A DNA stretch of 64,000 nt from Chthoniobacteraceae bacterium (lineage in GTDB: Bacteria > Verrucomicrobiota > Verrucomicrobiia > Chthoniobacterales > Chthoniobacteraceae). Location: the NCBI GenBank assembly GCA_947479475.1, contig CANJZW010000005.1, positions 1 through 64,000 of the forward strand. Reading direction: 5' to 3'. Each line of letters opens with the position of its first letter. The stretch's first letter is position 1. The notes below the pieces were generated by a model. The model did no database searches and had not been told where the DNA came from. It was given only the letters and a program-made list of their open reading frames with translations. Positions 33,817 through 43,487 of the stretch are shown piece by piece. The position numbers and the translations under genes are program-made.

Positions 33817-34169
33817 GGCGTATTTTGGAGTAAACAAGAGGGATTGGGTGAGAGTATTAAGGCAACGAAAGAATGGCAACGCACCTTCCGTGAAGGCGCA
33901 CGCAGTGCTCCCCGATGGATACTTTTTGTGAACATCCGCAATGCCGCTCCGTTCATGCCCGTATCCCCTCGAGACTCAGGGTAGCTTTATGGCGTCTACT
34001 TGAACGGCGGCGACAACTCTTCCTGAGTCGGTATCAGTCGCGAGCTCTGGATCAACAACAGAGCTGGACTCGCTGTGATTCCAGACGCCAGCCTGTCAAA
34101 GGTTGAGTGCACAAAGTGGGTGTCATTCCATAAAGCCACGGTCACTGCGACTACCCCAAGAATGCGGTG
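33817..34169. other. Intergenic region with two inverted repeats
   Basis: No gene is supported in these 353 bases. GACTCAGG (33973-33980) can pair with CCTGAGTC (34022-34029), and just after it AGCTCTG (34043-34049) pairs with CAGAGCT (34059-34065) around nine bases. Both arms are perfect. Neither hairpin has a T-run, so simple terminators are not indicated. Confidence 0.5.
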
Positions 34170-34982
34170 TCAAAAACCCTTGCCAACTTTGTTGCGCTCG
34201 GGGCTGCAGCCTAGAATCCATCCTTCGATTTGGGCGGTCTTTTTAACGGCGGCGGGGAGTTCGATGTTGAAACACTGGGAGAGCCAGTTTTGGCTGTCTT
34301 GCTGTTGCATCCAAGCGACCGAGGCAAAGGCGTCCTGTTGGTGTGAATTCAGCGTGCCCTTTGGAAAAAGACGGCTCCAGAGAGAGGGGTAAATCTCGGT
34401 GATGACCGACCGGCCCGCAGGGGGCAACCAGCCGTCAAAGGGCCAGAAATGGACCTTATTTTGCAGCTGCCTGCGGAGATAAAGCAGCCAGGGAATTCCG
34501 GCGTGGGTGGATTTAGCGACACTCCCCTGCACATCAAAATGGAATACGGACTTTGCCGAGCGACACTGGAGTTCTGTCAGTCGCCTCCATCGGGAATTCC
34601 CGCTCCGCTCCGCGCCTGCGCCGCACATTCCCTTCCGGACAAAATCGACGTAGGTGTGGGGTTCGTCTGTGGGCCAGTGTTTTTGAAAGTCCTCCAAAAA
34701 CAAAGGCCAGTCCAAGGGGAGGTTGTGTTCTTGAAAATAACGCAGTGGGAATGAAAAACCGTGGTCCATGCCGACCAGAGTGGGCGGACCGCTTTCCAAC
34801 TCTTGTGCCAGCCAGAGCGCCAACCCCCGACGAGTCCAATATTTCTTGGGGCTGGGGGGCGGATGGATTTCAACGGGATCAACCGAGGGAGAGGCTTCAA
34901 AAACACGCAAGCCGCTCAGACTGGCTTCCGCCGTTTGAGCTCCGGAGTAGTCGATGCCGAGGTAACGATCAAAGAGTGGCAC
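34170..34982 (-). CDS. DUF429-like hypothetical protein
   Basis: The 270-residue product opens with FDRYLGIDYSGAQTAE, an Asp-containing strand as in RNase H-like folds. Near residue 70 comes LVGMDHGFSFPLRYF, and late in the chain VITEIYPSLWSRLFPKG then SHQQDAFASVAWM, the E-x-Y-P and D-A-x-A-x-A pattern seen in DUF429 proteins. The family has predicted nuclease-like geometry but no known reaction. There is no signal peptide. It stands alone on the minus strand between two cytochrome/DUF loci. Confidence 0.6.
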   Translation of the reverse strand: MPLFDRYLGIDYSGAQTAEASLSGLRVFEASPSVDPVEIHPPPSPKKYWTRRGLALWLAQELESGPPTLVGMDHGFSFPLRYFQEHNLPLDWPLFLEDFQKHWPTDEPHTYVDFVRKGMCGAGAERSGNSRWRRLTELQCRSAKSVFHFDVQGSVAKSTHAGIPWLLYLRRQLQNKVHFWPFDGWLPPAGRSVITEIYPSLWSRLFPKGTLNSHQQDAFASVAWMQQQDSQNWLSQCFNIELPAAVKKTAQIEGWILGCSPERNKVGKGF

Positions 34983-35228
34983 TGGGAAGGGGGGGATTTG
35001 GGAAAAGACTTATGAAGCAGATTCCGAGCGACGTTTGGCGCGTCTCTTTAAGATTCAAATCCCAAGGTCTGAGAAGATAAGGCCAAAGGGCTGTTGTTCG
35101 CGGCGTGAAAAGTGAACGGAAGCAAAGCCTATCTTATTTCTCATTAACCAAAAAACAATGACTTTAGGATCGGACAGAGCTTGAGGAAATCTCGAAGATA
35201 AAGTCTGCTGACATTTGCTTTTGTCCGT

Positions 35229-37949
35229 ATGATCCACCCCTGTTTTCGTATTTTAAAAATCGCCTCGTTCCTGGCTGCTGGCGCCCTGATTGCGTTGCCC
35301 AGCCGCGCTCAGGAGCCCGCCGCCGTAATTCCAGCCAAGCATCAAGCCTTGCTGAAGGAACACTGCATCTCCTGTCATGGCGCCGAAAAACAAAAGGGAA
35401 AATTTCGTGTCGATGAGCTTCCCTTTACGATCGCGGACAACCTCAATGCCGAGCGCTGGCAGAAGGTGCTCAATGCGCTGAATTCTGGCGAAATGCCCCC
35501 GGAAGAGGAGAAGCAGTTACCGGGCGGGGCTAAGGCAGATTTTCTCGACGATCTCTCAAAGGTCATGGTCGAGGCCCGAAGGAACCTAGGCGACACAAAA
35601 GGCGTCATTGCGATGCGGCGGCTCAACCAGCGCGAGTATGGCAACACGCTTCGGGACTTGTTGGGTGTGACGATGGACGTCAGAGAATTGCCGAACGACA
35701 AAAACTCCTCCGGATTCGACACGGCAGGCAGCAGTCTTTTCATGTCTGGCGACCAGTTCGAACAATACTTGGAACTGGGACGGGAGTCCGTGAATGAGGC
35801 TTTCGAGCGGAACGATCGTGGAGCACTGGTCAAAAAGGAACGCTTTGAAGCGGAAAAAGGACTGCTAGAGCGGGTCAGTAAATCATTGAAAAAGCGCATC
35901 GAATCCCGTGTCGCTTACAACAAATGGACGCGGGCGGTGGATAAGGCGGCAGCGCTCCCCGAAAATAAGACAGCAACGGCCGATCTGCGTAAGGCGGGGC
36001 AGGGGAAGTCCGCGCACCTTTTTTATCATTCATGGGCGGAGATCAGCGGTGCCCCTTCCCCCGTGGATTATGGATTTATCGATGCGCAGGATGCCAGCTT
36101 TGCGGCTTCGGACGGCACATGGAACCGCAATGTACCGTACCAGTCTTGGTTTCTATCCCAGGCCGAGAACCAGACGGGCGCCTGGCTTACTGTGGGTGAC
36201 AATCAGGTAAACTCATACTTCAACTTTAATGTCCACGGTTGGCCAGCAGGGGATTATGTCGTGCGCGTGCGTGCGGCGGCTTCGGAGAAAGTATTGCCGG
36301 AACGCAGGTTCATTGAGTTTGGAATGGGCGGGGGTAATCCATTTAGTCACGAGAGCACTCGAATGGTGGCGGGTACGCTTGCCGAGCCACAGATTATCGA
36401 GTTTCCAGTCACGTTGACGGCTAAGGGGCAGCGGACGTTTTTCGTGAGGGAACGCGGCACTCATGACGATGACAATCAGCCAAACCTCAAACAAAACGTT
36501 GGCATTCAGGAGAACGGGGTGGGTCTTGACTTCGCGATATGGATCGACTGGGCGGAAGTTGAACGTCTGCCGGCGAAACTCCCCGCGCCGGGGATGCGGG
36601 CGCTTGCTGCGGTGGTGGGTGATGTGCGGAGCAACATCCCGCCCGGGGAACTGCACAAGGCTTTGGAAGACTTTTGTTTGGAGGCGTTTCGTGGGCAGAA
36701 GGCTTCGCCCGGCTTTCTGAAGCGCCTTGTGGAAGTCTATGCCGATCGCCGAGGCCACGGTGAAAATCATCGCGTGGCACTGACTGAAACGCTTGCGCTA
36801 GTGCTTTCCTCACCTCGCTTCCTCTATCTGGTTGAACCGTCCGGGGCTGTGGCAAACGACGGTGGTTCTGTAAGCGATCCAAGGACGGCATCCAAGAGGC
36901 AGAGTGGTGGCGCTTGCAATCTTAGCGCTCTCGAACTGGCTTCGCGGCTTTCGTATTTCCTCTGGAGCGCGCCCCCCGACGAGGCTCTGCGCGAACTTGG
37001 GGCGAGCGGTGCCCTGTTGAAACCGGAAATTCTATCGGCCCAAACAACTCGTTTGCTTGATGATCCGCGATCCACAGGCTTTCTGCGTCCTTTCCTTCAT
37101 CAATGGCTGCGGATGGACCGACTCGATTTCTTCCGGTTCAACAACGTCCTGTATCCAGATTTCGATATGAGTACGAAAGAGGCCGCAAGAATGGAGGTCT
37201 ATGAAACCTTCGCCTATGTTTTGCGGGAAAACCGGAGTCTGCGGGAACTCCTGAAGTCAGACTATGCGGTGGTGAACGGACTTCTGGCTCAGTATTACAA
37301 GCTCGTTGGAGTGAGTGGCGATCAGTTTCAGGTTGTGAAGTTGGCGGTGGATTCTCCCCGGGGAGGGTTGCTCGGCATGGCGGCGATCCATGGCATGGGC
37401 AGCAATGGCGAGCACTCCAGCCCCATTGAGCGCGGCGCCTGGGTCCTGCGTAAGCTGCTCAACGATCCTCCTCCGCCTGCGCCTGCAAATGTGCCGCAGT
37501 TGAGCCGCCTCGAGGGCAAGCTTTTGACCACCCGCGAGCGACTGCTTGCACATCAGGAGCAACCGCAGTGCGCCAGTTGCCACCGCAAGATTGATCCAAT
37601 CGGTTTCGGTCTGGAAAACTTTGACGCAGTCGGCCAATGGCGCGACGAAGACTCTTATGAGCGCTCCGGAGTGGGTCGGAAAAAGTGGCCGGTGGAACCT
37701 GCCGGGGCTTTTCACAAGGGCCCTGCATTTGGCAGTTATTTTGAGTTGCGGGATCTCATTCATGCCAGGGCGGATGGTTTTTCGCGGGGGTTTAGCCTCG
37801 CGCTCATGCAATACGCACTCGGACGTTCCATTGCTTTTCGGGATGAGACACTTGTCGGCAAGATGTTATCCGAGGCAAAATCCCAAGACTTTGCCTTGCG
37901 CTCCTTTATTCACACCCTTGTTCTGAGTGAAGAGTTCCGTTCTAAATAG
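35229..37949 (+). CDS. PSCyt1-DUF1587-DUF1592-DUF1588-DUF1585 cytochrome protein
   Basis: The 906-residue product has a Sec signal (residues 1-27) and a PSCyt1 heme motif, CISCHG, near residue 46. The DUF1587 block [19 protein letters not shown] is near 135. A beta-rich, possibly carbohydrate-binding segment follows (about 280-440, with [20 protein letters not shown]). Next are a DUF1595 part ([18 protein letters not shown]), DUF1592 ([18 protein letters not shown]), DUF1588 with a second heme motif ([19 protein letters not shown]) and a C-terminal DUF1585. This module order is the standard one for planctomycete-type proteins. It is likely an exported diheme protein. The DUF1552 gene follows after 24 bases. 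Confidence 0.9.
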   Translation: MIHPCFRILKIASFLAAGALIALPSRAQEPAAVIPAKHQALLKEHCISCHGAEKQKGKFRVDELPFTIADNLNAERWQKVLNALNSGEMPPEEEKQLPGGAKADFLDDLSKVMVEARRNLGDTKGVIAMRRLNQREYGNTLRDLLGVTMDVRELPNDKNSSGFDTAGSSLFMSGDQFEQYLELGRESVNEAFERNDRGALVKKERFEAEKGLLERVSKSLKKRIESRVAYNKWTRAVDKAAALPENKTATADLRKAGQGKSAHLFYHSWAEISGAPSPVDYGFIDAQDASFAASDGTWNRNVPYQSWFLSQAENQTGAWLTVGDNQVNSYFNFNVHGWPAGDYVVRVRAAASEKVLPERRFIEFGMGGGNPFSHESTRMVAGTLAEPQIIEFPVTLTAKGQRTFFVRERGTHDDDNQPNLKQNVGIQENGVGLDFAIWIDWAEVERLPAKLPAPGMRALAAVVGDVRSNIPPGELHKALEDFCLEAFRGQKASPGFLKRLVEVYADRRGHGENHRVALTETLALVLSSPRFLYLVEPSGAVANDGGSVSDPRTASKRQSGGACNLSALELASRLSYFLWSAPPDEALRELGASGALLKPEILSAQTTRLLDDPRSTGFLRPFLHQWLRMDRLDFFRFNNVLYPDFDMSTKEAARMEVYETFAYVLRENRSLRELLKSDYAVVNGLLAQYYKLVGVSGDQFQVVKLAVDSPRGGLLGMAAIHGMGSNGEHSSPIERGAWVLRKLLNDPPPPAPANVPQLSRLEGKLLTTRERLLAHQEQPQCASCHRKIDPIGFGLENFDAVGQWRDEDSYERSGVGRKKWPVEPAGAFHKGPAFGSYFELRDLIHARADGFSRGFSLALMQYALGRSIAFRDETLVGKMLSEAKSQDFALRSFIHTLVLSEEFRSK

Positions 37950-37973
37950 CCAACGCCTGTCCAATTCAACCCC

Positions 37974-39254
37974 ATGATCAAACGCCGCCATTTTCTTCGT
38001 TCCAGCGCGGCCACGCTGGCGCTGCCTTTTCTTGAGTCCGTTGGCTTCCGCAAATTTGCGACGGCGGCGGCGCCCGCCACCCCTGCCAAGCGCATGATCT
38101 TCATCGCTATGGGCTATGGAGTGACCCAGGAGACTTGGTTCCCTGACCGCCAGCAAACCGGCCGCGGTTTCGTACTGCCTCCCGGGTTGGCGCCGCTGGC
38201 GCGTCACAAAGAGGATGTCACCATTGTGCAGGGTCTTTCCAACCGATATTCCGAGGATGCACACGCCGGGAGCACCTTCTGGCTCAGCGGGGCGAATCCC
38301 CATGAAGGCGGAGCGGTGTTCCACAATGGAATCTCTGCCGACCAGGTAGCTGCTGCGGCGTTTGGCAAGGAAACCCGGTTTGCATCTCTGCAGCTCAATG
38401 GGAGCGACAAGGATCTTTCGGGTCCCGGACACGGCCAGGGTTTGTCGCTGGCCTGGGACAACCGGGGCAAACCCATTGGTGGACAGAACTCGCCGCTCGC
38501 TGCATTCAACCGGCTTTTCTCCGCTGAAAATATTTCAGTCGAGAATTTGCGGCTCCGTTTGGCGCAAAAACGCAGCCTGTTGGATACCGTTTTGGAAGAG
38601 GCCAGAGACTTGCAGGGCCGCCTCGCAAAAAACGATCTAGACAAGCTTGATGAATATTTCCAAGGCATCCGCGAGATTGAAGTGCGGCTTTCAAAGGATG
38701 AACAATGGCAGTCCGTACCCAAGCCAAAGTCACCACTGCAGGCGCCTCCGGAGGGACCGTTAGGCCGCGAGGAAATCCGTCTCATGTACGACCTCATGGC
38801 GGCCGCTCTGCAAACCGACAGCACCCGTGTCATCACCTACCGGCTTCCCATCGCGAACTTGCTCACAAGCCTTGGGGTCAAGGTGGCGGCCCACGACATG
38901 AGTCACTACAATCCTGGAGAACGCATGGAAGCTTCGCAGAGGCGCGATGTCGCCAACAGCGAACTGCTTGCTGGATTACTCGATAAACTGAAGGGTGTGC
39001 CTGAAGCCAACGGGAGTCGTTTGTTTGACCACACCACCGTCGTTTTTGGCAGCAACATCAGCAACGTCCACAATCTTACCAACTGCCCCACCCTCATCAC
39101 CGGCGGCGGCGCCTCCGTCAAACTCGGGCATCATATCGTCGTTTCCAAGGACACGCCCCTCTGCAATGTCTGGCTCACTTTGCTTCGAGGCTCCGGCCTC
39201 GAACTCGAGCGCCATGGCGACAGCTCCGGTGTCGTCAAAGAATTGATCGCGTGA
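37974..39254 (+). CDS. DUF1552 protein, Tat-exported
   Basis: The 426-residue product begins with a twin-arginine leader (IKRRHFLRSSAATLALPFLE). DUF1552 follows, seen in RMIFIAMGYGVTQETWFPD, a YFQGIREIEVRLSKDE helix and LTNCPTLITGGGASVKLGHH near the end. Like DUF1501 it belongs to the sulfatase-like fold class by the pattern of C-terminal Gly/His blocks, but no reaction is known. DUF1552 genes are regularly next to DUF1592 cytochromes, as here, so the two products probably act together outside the cytoplasm. Confidence 0.9.
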   Translation: MIKRRHFLRSSAATLALPFLESVGFRKFATAAAPATPAKRMIFIAMGYGVTQETWFPDRQQTGRGFVLPPGLAPLARHKEDVTIVQGLSNRYSEDAHAGSTFWLSGANPHEGGAVFHNGISADQVAAAAFGKETRFASLQLNGSDKDLSGPGHGQGLSLAWDNRGKPIGGQNSPLAAFNRLFSAENISVENLRLRLAQKRSLLDTVLEEARDLQGRLAKNDLDKLDEYFQGIREIEVRLSKDEQWQSVPKPKSPLQAPPEGPLGREEIRLMYDLMAAALQTDSTRVITYRLPIANLLTSLGVKVAAHDMSHYNPGERMEASQRRDVANSELLAGLLDKLKGVPEANGSRLFDHTTVVFGSNISNVHNLTNCPTLITGGGASVKLGHHIVVSKDTPLCNVWLTLLRGSGLELERHGDSSGVVKELIA

Positions 39255-39427
39255 GATCCCAGGGGTTCTCTCCATTTAGATCAAAATTGATCGTCTCCAG
39301 TTAAATTGCGTCCGGATAGTGCCCTTACTGGGTTGTCAGCCAATCCACGGGTCGGGATCTGAGCACAAGTGCAGCCGCATGGACAGCCGGGAGGCCGATG
39401 CGAGAAGCCGCTGGCTCAGCCCGCGCC

Positions 39428-40507
39428 TTATTTTCGGAGCAGCGGGTAGACCACCACTCCCGCCTCTAGAACCAGAATCACGATGACCACCAATTCCAAG
39501 AGCAGTAACCAGCGGTTGAACTGGTCGTGTTTGAGTACTTGATACAAGTCATCCAGTGTTTTGAGTTTGTCGTCCACCACGCGTTGCCAGTCCGAGAGGT
39601 GGAAACGTGCGGAGACGGCGTCATAGACACGCGCCAGATGCCAGTCTCCCAGAAACTTGCCGGCGTGCGTGAGCTCGTCTGAAAGGCGCGAGAGGTCAAC
39701 GCGCAGTTCGCCCAGGCGGCGCATCAAGTGCCGGTTGTAGTGTCCCCGGCGTCCGAGGTCCGCGTAAGCGCGCTCCATGGCGGTATCCAGAAGCCGGTCG
39801 TAAGCCTCCATTTCGCAGAGCTGCAGGTTGGCGAGCTCCAGCACGTGGATCACCTCCATCGCGGGGCCGCGTTTGTCGAGCAACAGCGCGGCATCCCAGT
39901 CCACTACGAGCAGGTCGTCTTTGTAATAACCGAGGCGTTTGGAGAGAATTTCGGCGACCTTTTCTTCCGCGAGCCGGGTTGGATCGAGTTCCTGGGTGAG
40001 TAGCGCTGCCACTTCCCGGCGGTTCTCGGCCATCCACGCGGCGGCCTCAAAACCGTCTGGCGGCTCCAGGCGAAAAACAGTGTAAGCTTCGGCGTCCTCG
40101 GTGATCGGCGTGGGTTGGATGAGATGGTCCTTGAGGTCCGCTACCACCATTTGGACTAAATGCCGCATGGCGGAGACGGCCGCCAACGGGGGCGGCTCGT
40201 GCCAGGCGACGAGGTCCTCGAGGCGCTCCACCTGCACGGGCGCGGTGAATGCAAGCGAGAGGCCTCCGACGGGCAGGATTTTGAGGGTGCGTTCCAAGTT
40301 GGCGCTGCCTCCGCCGGGCAGGACGCTTTCCACTGAGGGGAGGTGGACGATTTGAGGGCGGTGGAAAAACGACTGGCGCGGCACCCTGTGGTCCGAAGCC
40401 TGCAGCCACGGTTCCACCCGCCTTCCGAGAACCGATTGGAGGGGTTCGCGCCGCATATCGTGAGCGATATCAAACGCATAGAGCCAGGTGACGTGCCCTT
40501 TGAACAT
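39428..40507 (-). CDS. RMD1/DUF155-like protein with C-terminal membrane anchor
   Basis: The 359-residue protein is mostly soluble. Its C-terminal half shows the DUF155 pattern: LLVVDWDAALLLDKRG, a LELANLQLCEMEAYDRLLD helix, and FHLSDWQRVVDDKLKTLDDLY before a final hydrophobic helix (WLLLLELVVIVILVLEAGVV). DUF155 members (RMD1/RMND1 in eukaryotes) are tail-anchored, but the bacterial function is unknown. It lies 18 bases downstream of the DUF255 gene on the same strand, so both are probably cotranscribed. The assignment rests on this tail pattern. Confidence 0.65.
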   Translation of the reverse strand: MFKGHVTWLYAFDIAHDMRREPLQSVLGRRVEPWLQASDHRVPRQSFFHRPQIVHLPSVESVLPGGGSANLERTLKILPVGGLSLAFTAPVQVERLEDLVAWHEPPPLAAVSAMRHLVQMVVADLKDHLIQPTPITEDAEAYTVFRLEPPDGFEAAAWMAENRREVAALLTQELDPTRLAEEKVAEILSKRLGYYKDDLLVVDWDAALLLDKRGPAMEVIHVLELANLQLCEMEAYDRLLDTAMERAYADLGRRGHYNRHLMRRLGELRVDLSRLSDELTHAGKFLGDWHLARVYDAVSARFHLSDWQRVVDDKLKTLDDLYQVLKHDQFNRWLLLLELVVIVILVLEAGVVVYPLLRK

Positions 40508-40525
40508 TGAAGGAAAGGGTGGGGG

Positions 40526-42745
40526 CTACTTTTCCAAAAGTTTGGCCAACGCCTCCGGATCGGAGACGGGCGCCTGACACGTAAAGTTCTTGCAGACGTA
40601 GGCGCTGGCCTTCCCGTTAAGGGCCGGCATTTGAGCGGCAAGGACAAGCCGTTCCCCCAGCCCGACGGCCGCACCCGCACTTCCCGCATGCAGCAGGATT
40701 GCCTGAGGCAGGTATTTGCGGCGTACGATGGAGAGCAATGCCTGAGTGTCAGGAGACTGCAGGTCGCCGGCGATGACGATTTGGGTCCACGGAGTTTGAA
40801 GGCCTCCGAGACTGTGCAGCATCTGGGGAAGCGCCGCAGGAGCGCGCTCGAGGACGTTCCCAAAAGCCGCCGCCGTCTGTTGGGCCCGGGCCGCGAGTTC
40901 CTCCTGTCCGGTGAATTCGCTCAGGCGTTTGAGGTTGCGGACGCTTACCGAGCTGGCGGCGGGCTCGGCGCCGTCGTGGTCTTCTTTGATGCGAAGAAGC
41001 AGGGAAGGGTCGCCTTCAGCGCTGCTGAAGTAGCCGCCGTGTTCCTTGTCCCAGAAAAGGCGGTCCTGAGTGGTCTGCAATTCGAGGGCCCATTGGAGCC
41101 ACGCGGGGTCGAAGTCCGCCTCGTACAGATCCAGTAGTCCCTGGATCAGGCAGGCGTAGTCTTCAGCAAAGCCGGGGACGGCGCCGGCCTCGATGCGGTA
41201 GGCGCGCCGCAGCCTTCCCTCCTTCCAAAGGCTGCTTTTGAGAAACAAAGCCGCATGACGCGCCGTTTTTAAATAACGTTCCTCGCCCAGAAACGAGCCT
41301 CCCCGTGCGAATGCGGAGATCATCAGGCCGTTCCATGCGGTTAAGATTTTATCGTCCCTGTGGGGATGCGGCCGTTCGGCTCGGTGCGAAAGGAGTTTGG
41401 CCCGGCACTGGTTCAGGAGCGTTTCGGTGGCGGTTTCATCGAGGCCCGAAAGTTGGGCGGCCTCGGTTGCTGAGAGCTTTCGGATGAGCGTATTTTTGCC
41501 TTTCAACTCCCCGTGGGGATCGCTGCCGCGCGGCGAATTTCCCTCCTCCAGAACGCCGTAAACAGCGTTGAAAAGGGAGGCGTCTCCGGCGAGGAGAGCG
41601 TTGATTTCGGGTTTGGTCCATACAAAAAAAGCGCCTTCACCATGCTCGGGTTTGCCGTGTGCGAAGAGGGAGTCGGCGTCTTCTGCGGAGTGGAACCCGC
41701 CGGAGGGGTCTGTCATTTCACGGGCCACGTAGTCCAGTGTGGAGCGGACGGTGTTTGCGCAGAGGGTGTTTCCGGTGAGTTGCGCCGCTTCCAGGTAGGC
41801 GCACACAAGCTGGGCCTGGTCGTACAGCATCTTTTCGTAATGCGGTACGTGCCAGAGGCGGTCCACGGAGTAGCGGTGGAAGCCGCCGCCCAGTTGGTCG
41901 TGGACGCCGCCTAGGGCCATGCGCTGGAGGGTGTGCAACACCATGCCGGCGGCGACCTTTCCATCGCCTGAATCCGCTCCGGCGCTGTGGGCGTATTGGA
42001 GGAGGAAAAACAGGGCGGAGGGGCGCGGGAACTTGGGCGCGATGCTGAACCCACCCGCCTGGTCGTCGTATTGTTTGAGGAGGGTCTGGAAGCCCGCCTC
42101 GAGGGGGGCGGAGGAAAGGGGGCCGGAGCCTGGAGTGGGGCGGGTGCTTTCCGAAAGCGAGGCGAGGGAGGTGGCGGCGGTTTCCACGATTCGCTCTCGG
42201 TCCTTGGCCCAGGCCTCGGCGATGCGCGAGAGTAGGGCGGGGAAGCCCGGGCGGTTGAAGCGGTCGGCGGGCGGAAAGTAGGTGCCGCCGTAGAAGGGGT
42301 GGAGGTCGGGGGTGAGCCAGACGCTCATGGGCCAACCGCCGGAGCCGGTGGTGGCCTGGACAAAACTCATGTACAGACGGTCCACATCCGGCCGTTCTTC
42401 GCGGTCGACCTTGATGCAGACGAAATTTTGGTTCAGGAGGGCCGCTGTTGCTTCGTTTTCGAAGGATTCGTGCGCCATCACATGACACCAGTGGCAGGTC
42501 GAATAACCGATCGATAGAAAGATGGGTTTGTTCTCCTTCTTCGCTTTTTCAAAGGCAGCCACCCCCCAAGGCATCCATTTTACGGGGTTTTTGGCGTGCT
42601 GAAGCAAATAAGGTGATTTTTCTAGTGCTAGAAGGTTGCCGTTCAGTTGAGGTTTCACGATAGGTTCAGCGCAATGAGATATGGAATGTCCCGCAGAGAG
42701 GAAAACCACGGTATTCATGAATAATAACCACGTAGCAGCACGCAT
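40526..42745 (-). CDS. Exported DUF255/YyaL thioredoxin-domain protein
   Basis: The 739-residue product has a Sec-like signal ([20 protein letters not shown]) and an N-terminal thioredoxin-like domain with the active site CHWCHVM. It includes [18 protein letters not shown] and [13 protein letters not shown], the fingerprint of the YyaL/SPATA20 family. The remainder (about 220-700) is an alpha/alpha toroid like GlcNAc epimerase or cellobiohydrolase-type folds. The reaction is not established. A start at 42718 (MNTVV) is possible; I prefer 42745 because the longer N-terminus gives a better signal. The start codon overlaps that of the divergent amidase gene at a CATG. Confidence 0.9.
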   Translation of the reverse strand: MRAATWLLFMNTVVFLSAGHSISHCAEPIVKPQLNGNLLALEKSPYLLQHAKNPVKWMPWGVAAFEKAKKENKPIFLSIGYSTCHWCHVMAHESFENEATAALLNQNFVCIKVDREERPDVDRLYMSFVQATTGSGGWPMSVWLTPDLHPFYGGTYFPPADRFNRPGFPALLSRIAEAWAKDRERIVETAATSLASLSESTRPTPGSGPLSSAPLEAGFQTLLKQYDDQAGGFSIAPKFPRPSALFFLLQYAHSAGADSGDGKVAAGMVLHTLQRMALGGVHDQLGGGFHRYSVDRLWHVPHYEKMLYDQAQLVCAYLEAAQLTGNTLCANTVRSTLDYVAREMTDPSGGFHSAEDADSLFAHGKPEHGEGAFFVWTKPEINALLAGDASLFNAVYGVLEEGNSPRGSDPHGELKGKNTLIRKLSATEAAQLSGLDETATETLLNQCRAKLLSHRAERPHPHRDDKILTAWNGLMISAFARGGSFLGEERYLKTARHAALFLKSSLWKEGRLRRAYRIEAGAVPGFAEDYACLIQGLLDLYEADFDPAWLQWALELQTTQDRLFWDKEHGGYFSSAEGDPSLLLRIKEDHDGAEPAASSVSVRNLKRLSEFTGQEELAARAQQTAAAFGNVLERAPAALPQMLHSLGGLQTPWTQIVIAGDLQSPDTQALLSIVRRKYLPQAILLHAGSAGAAVGLGERLVLAAQMPALNGKASAYVCKNFTCQAPVSDPEALAKLLEK

Positions 42746-43475
42746 GGATGAAAATGCTACGCGCTCCCTGCCGCCAGTACACCTGCATTCGCCTCAAAAT
42801 CGGGTGAAAAAACGCACGCACCCCCTCGTGCTTTGGAGCCTTCTGGCCGCCGTCGCCTTCCTGCTGGGCGCCTGTGCCGAGATCGACACTCATCGCGGGG
42901 TGCGCAACACCAGCCGCACATTTAATACCGTCGTCCTCGATGCCGGACACGGGGCTCACGATTCGGGGGCGCGCACCCGTAAGGGCACGCTTGAAAAAGA
43001 CCTCGCCCTCGACGTCGCCTTGCGCGTCGCTCCCAAGCTCCGGGCCGCGGGCTTCAACACCATCCTTACGCGCAAGCGTGATGTATTCGTCACCTTGGAC
43101 GACCGGGTTCGTATTTCCGACCGCTACGAAAACGCGGTCTTTGTGAGCGTTCATTTTAACGATGCAGGGCGCAAACAGGTCTCTGGCGTGGAGAGCTACT
43201 ATTTTTCTCCGGAGTCCAAGCGAATGGCGGAGCGGATGGTGCGCGTGTTGTCCGCCACCACGGGTGCGGAGAACCGGAACGCGCGCATTGCCCGGTTTCG
43301 CGTGCTGCGAACCGCCCAGAACCCGGCGGTCTTGATGGAGTGCGGTTACATCACGACGACGCGCGAGGCCGCCCTCATTGTGCAGCCCGCCTATCGGGAA
43401 AAAATTGCGGAGGGTTTGGCCCGAGGCATTATTGAGCAGCGCGGCGGCCCTCTTTTGAGTGAATCCAAACTTTAG
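42744..43475 (+). CDS. N-acetylmuramoyl-L-alanine amidase, lipoprotein
   Basis: From the ATG at 42744 the product has 243 residues, with a lipoprotein signal ending [12 protein letters not shown]. Alternative ATGs lie at 42717 and 42681. The catalytic domain is Amidase_3: [14 protein letters not shown] carries the first zinc His, LEKD the Glu ligand, SVHFND the second His and LMECGYI the catalytic Glu. It cuts the amide between MurNAc and the stem peptide, as in AmiC-type cell-separation amidases, and is probably anchored to a membrane. The radical SAM gene follows 12 bases after its stop. Confidence 0.9.
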   Translation: MDENATRSLPPVHLHSPQNRVKKRTHPLVLWSLLAAVAFLLGACAEIDTHRGVRNTSRTFNTVVLDAGHGAHDSGARTRKGTLEKDLALDVALRVAPKLRAAGFNTILTRKRDVFVTLDDRVRISDRYENAVFVSVHFNDAGRKQVSGVESYYFSPESKRMAERMVRVLSATTGAENRNARIARFRVLRTAQNPAVLMECGYITTTREAALIVQPAYREKIAEGLARGIIEQRGGPLLSESKL

Positions 43476-43487
43476 CGGGCTCCTCCC

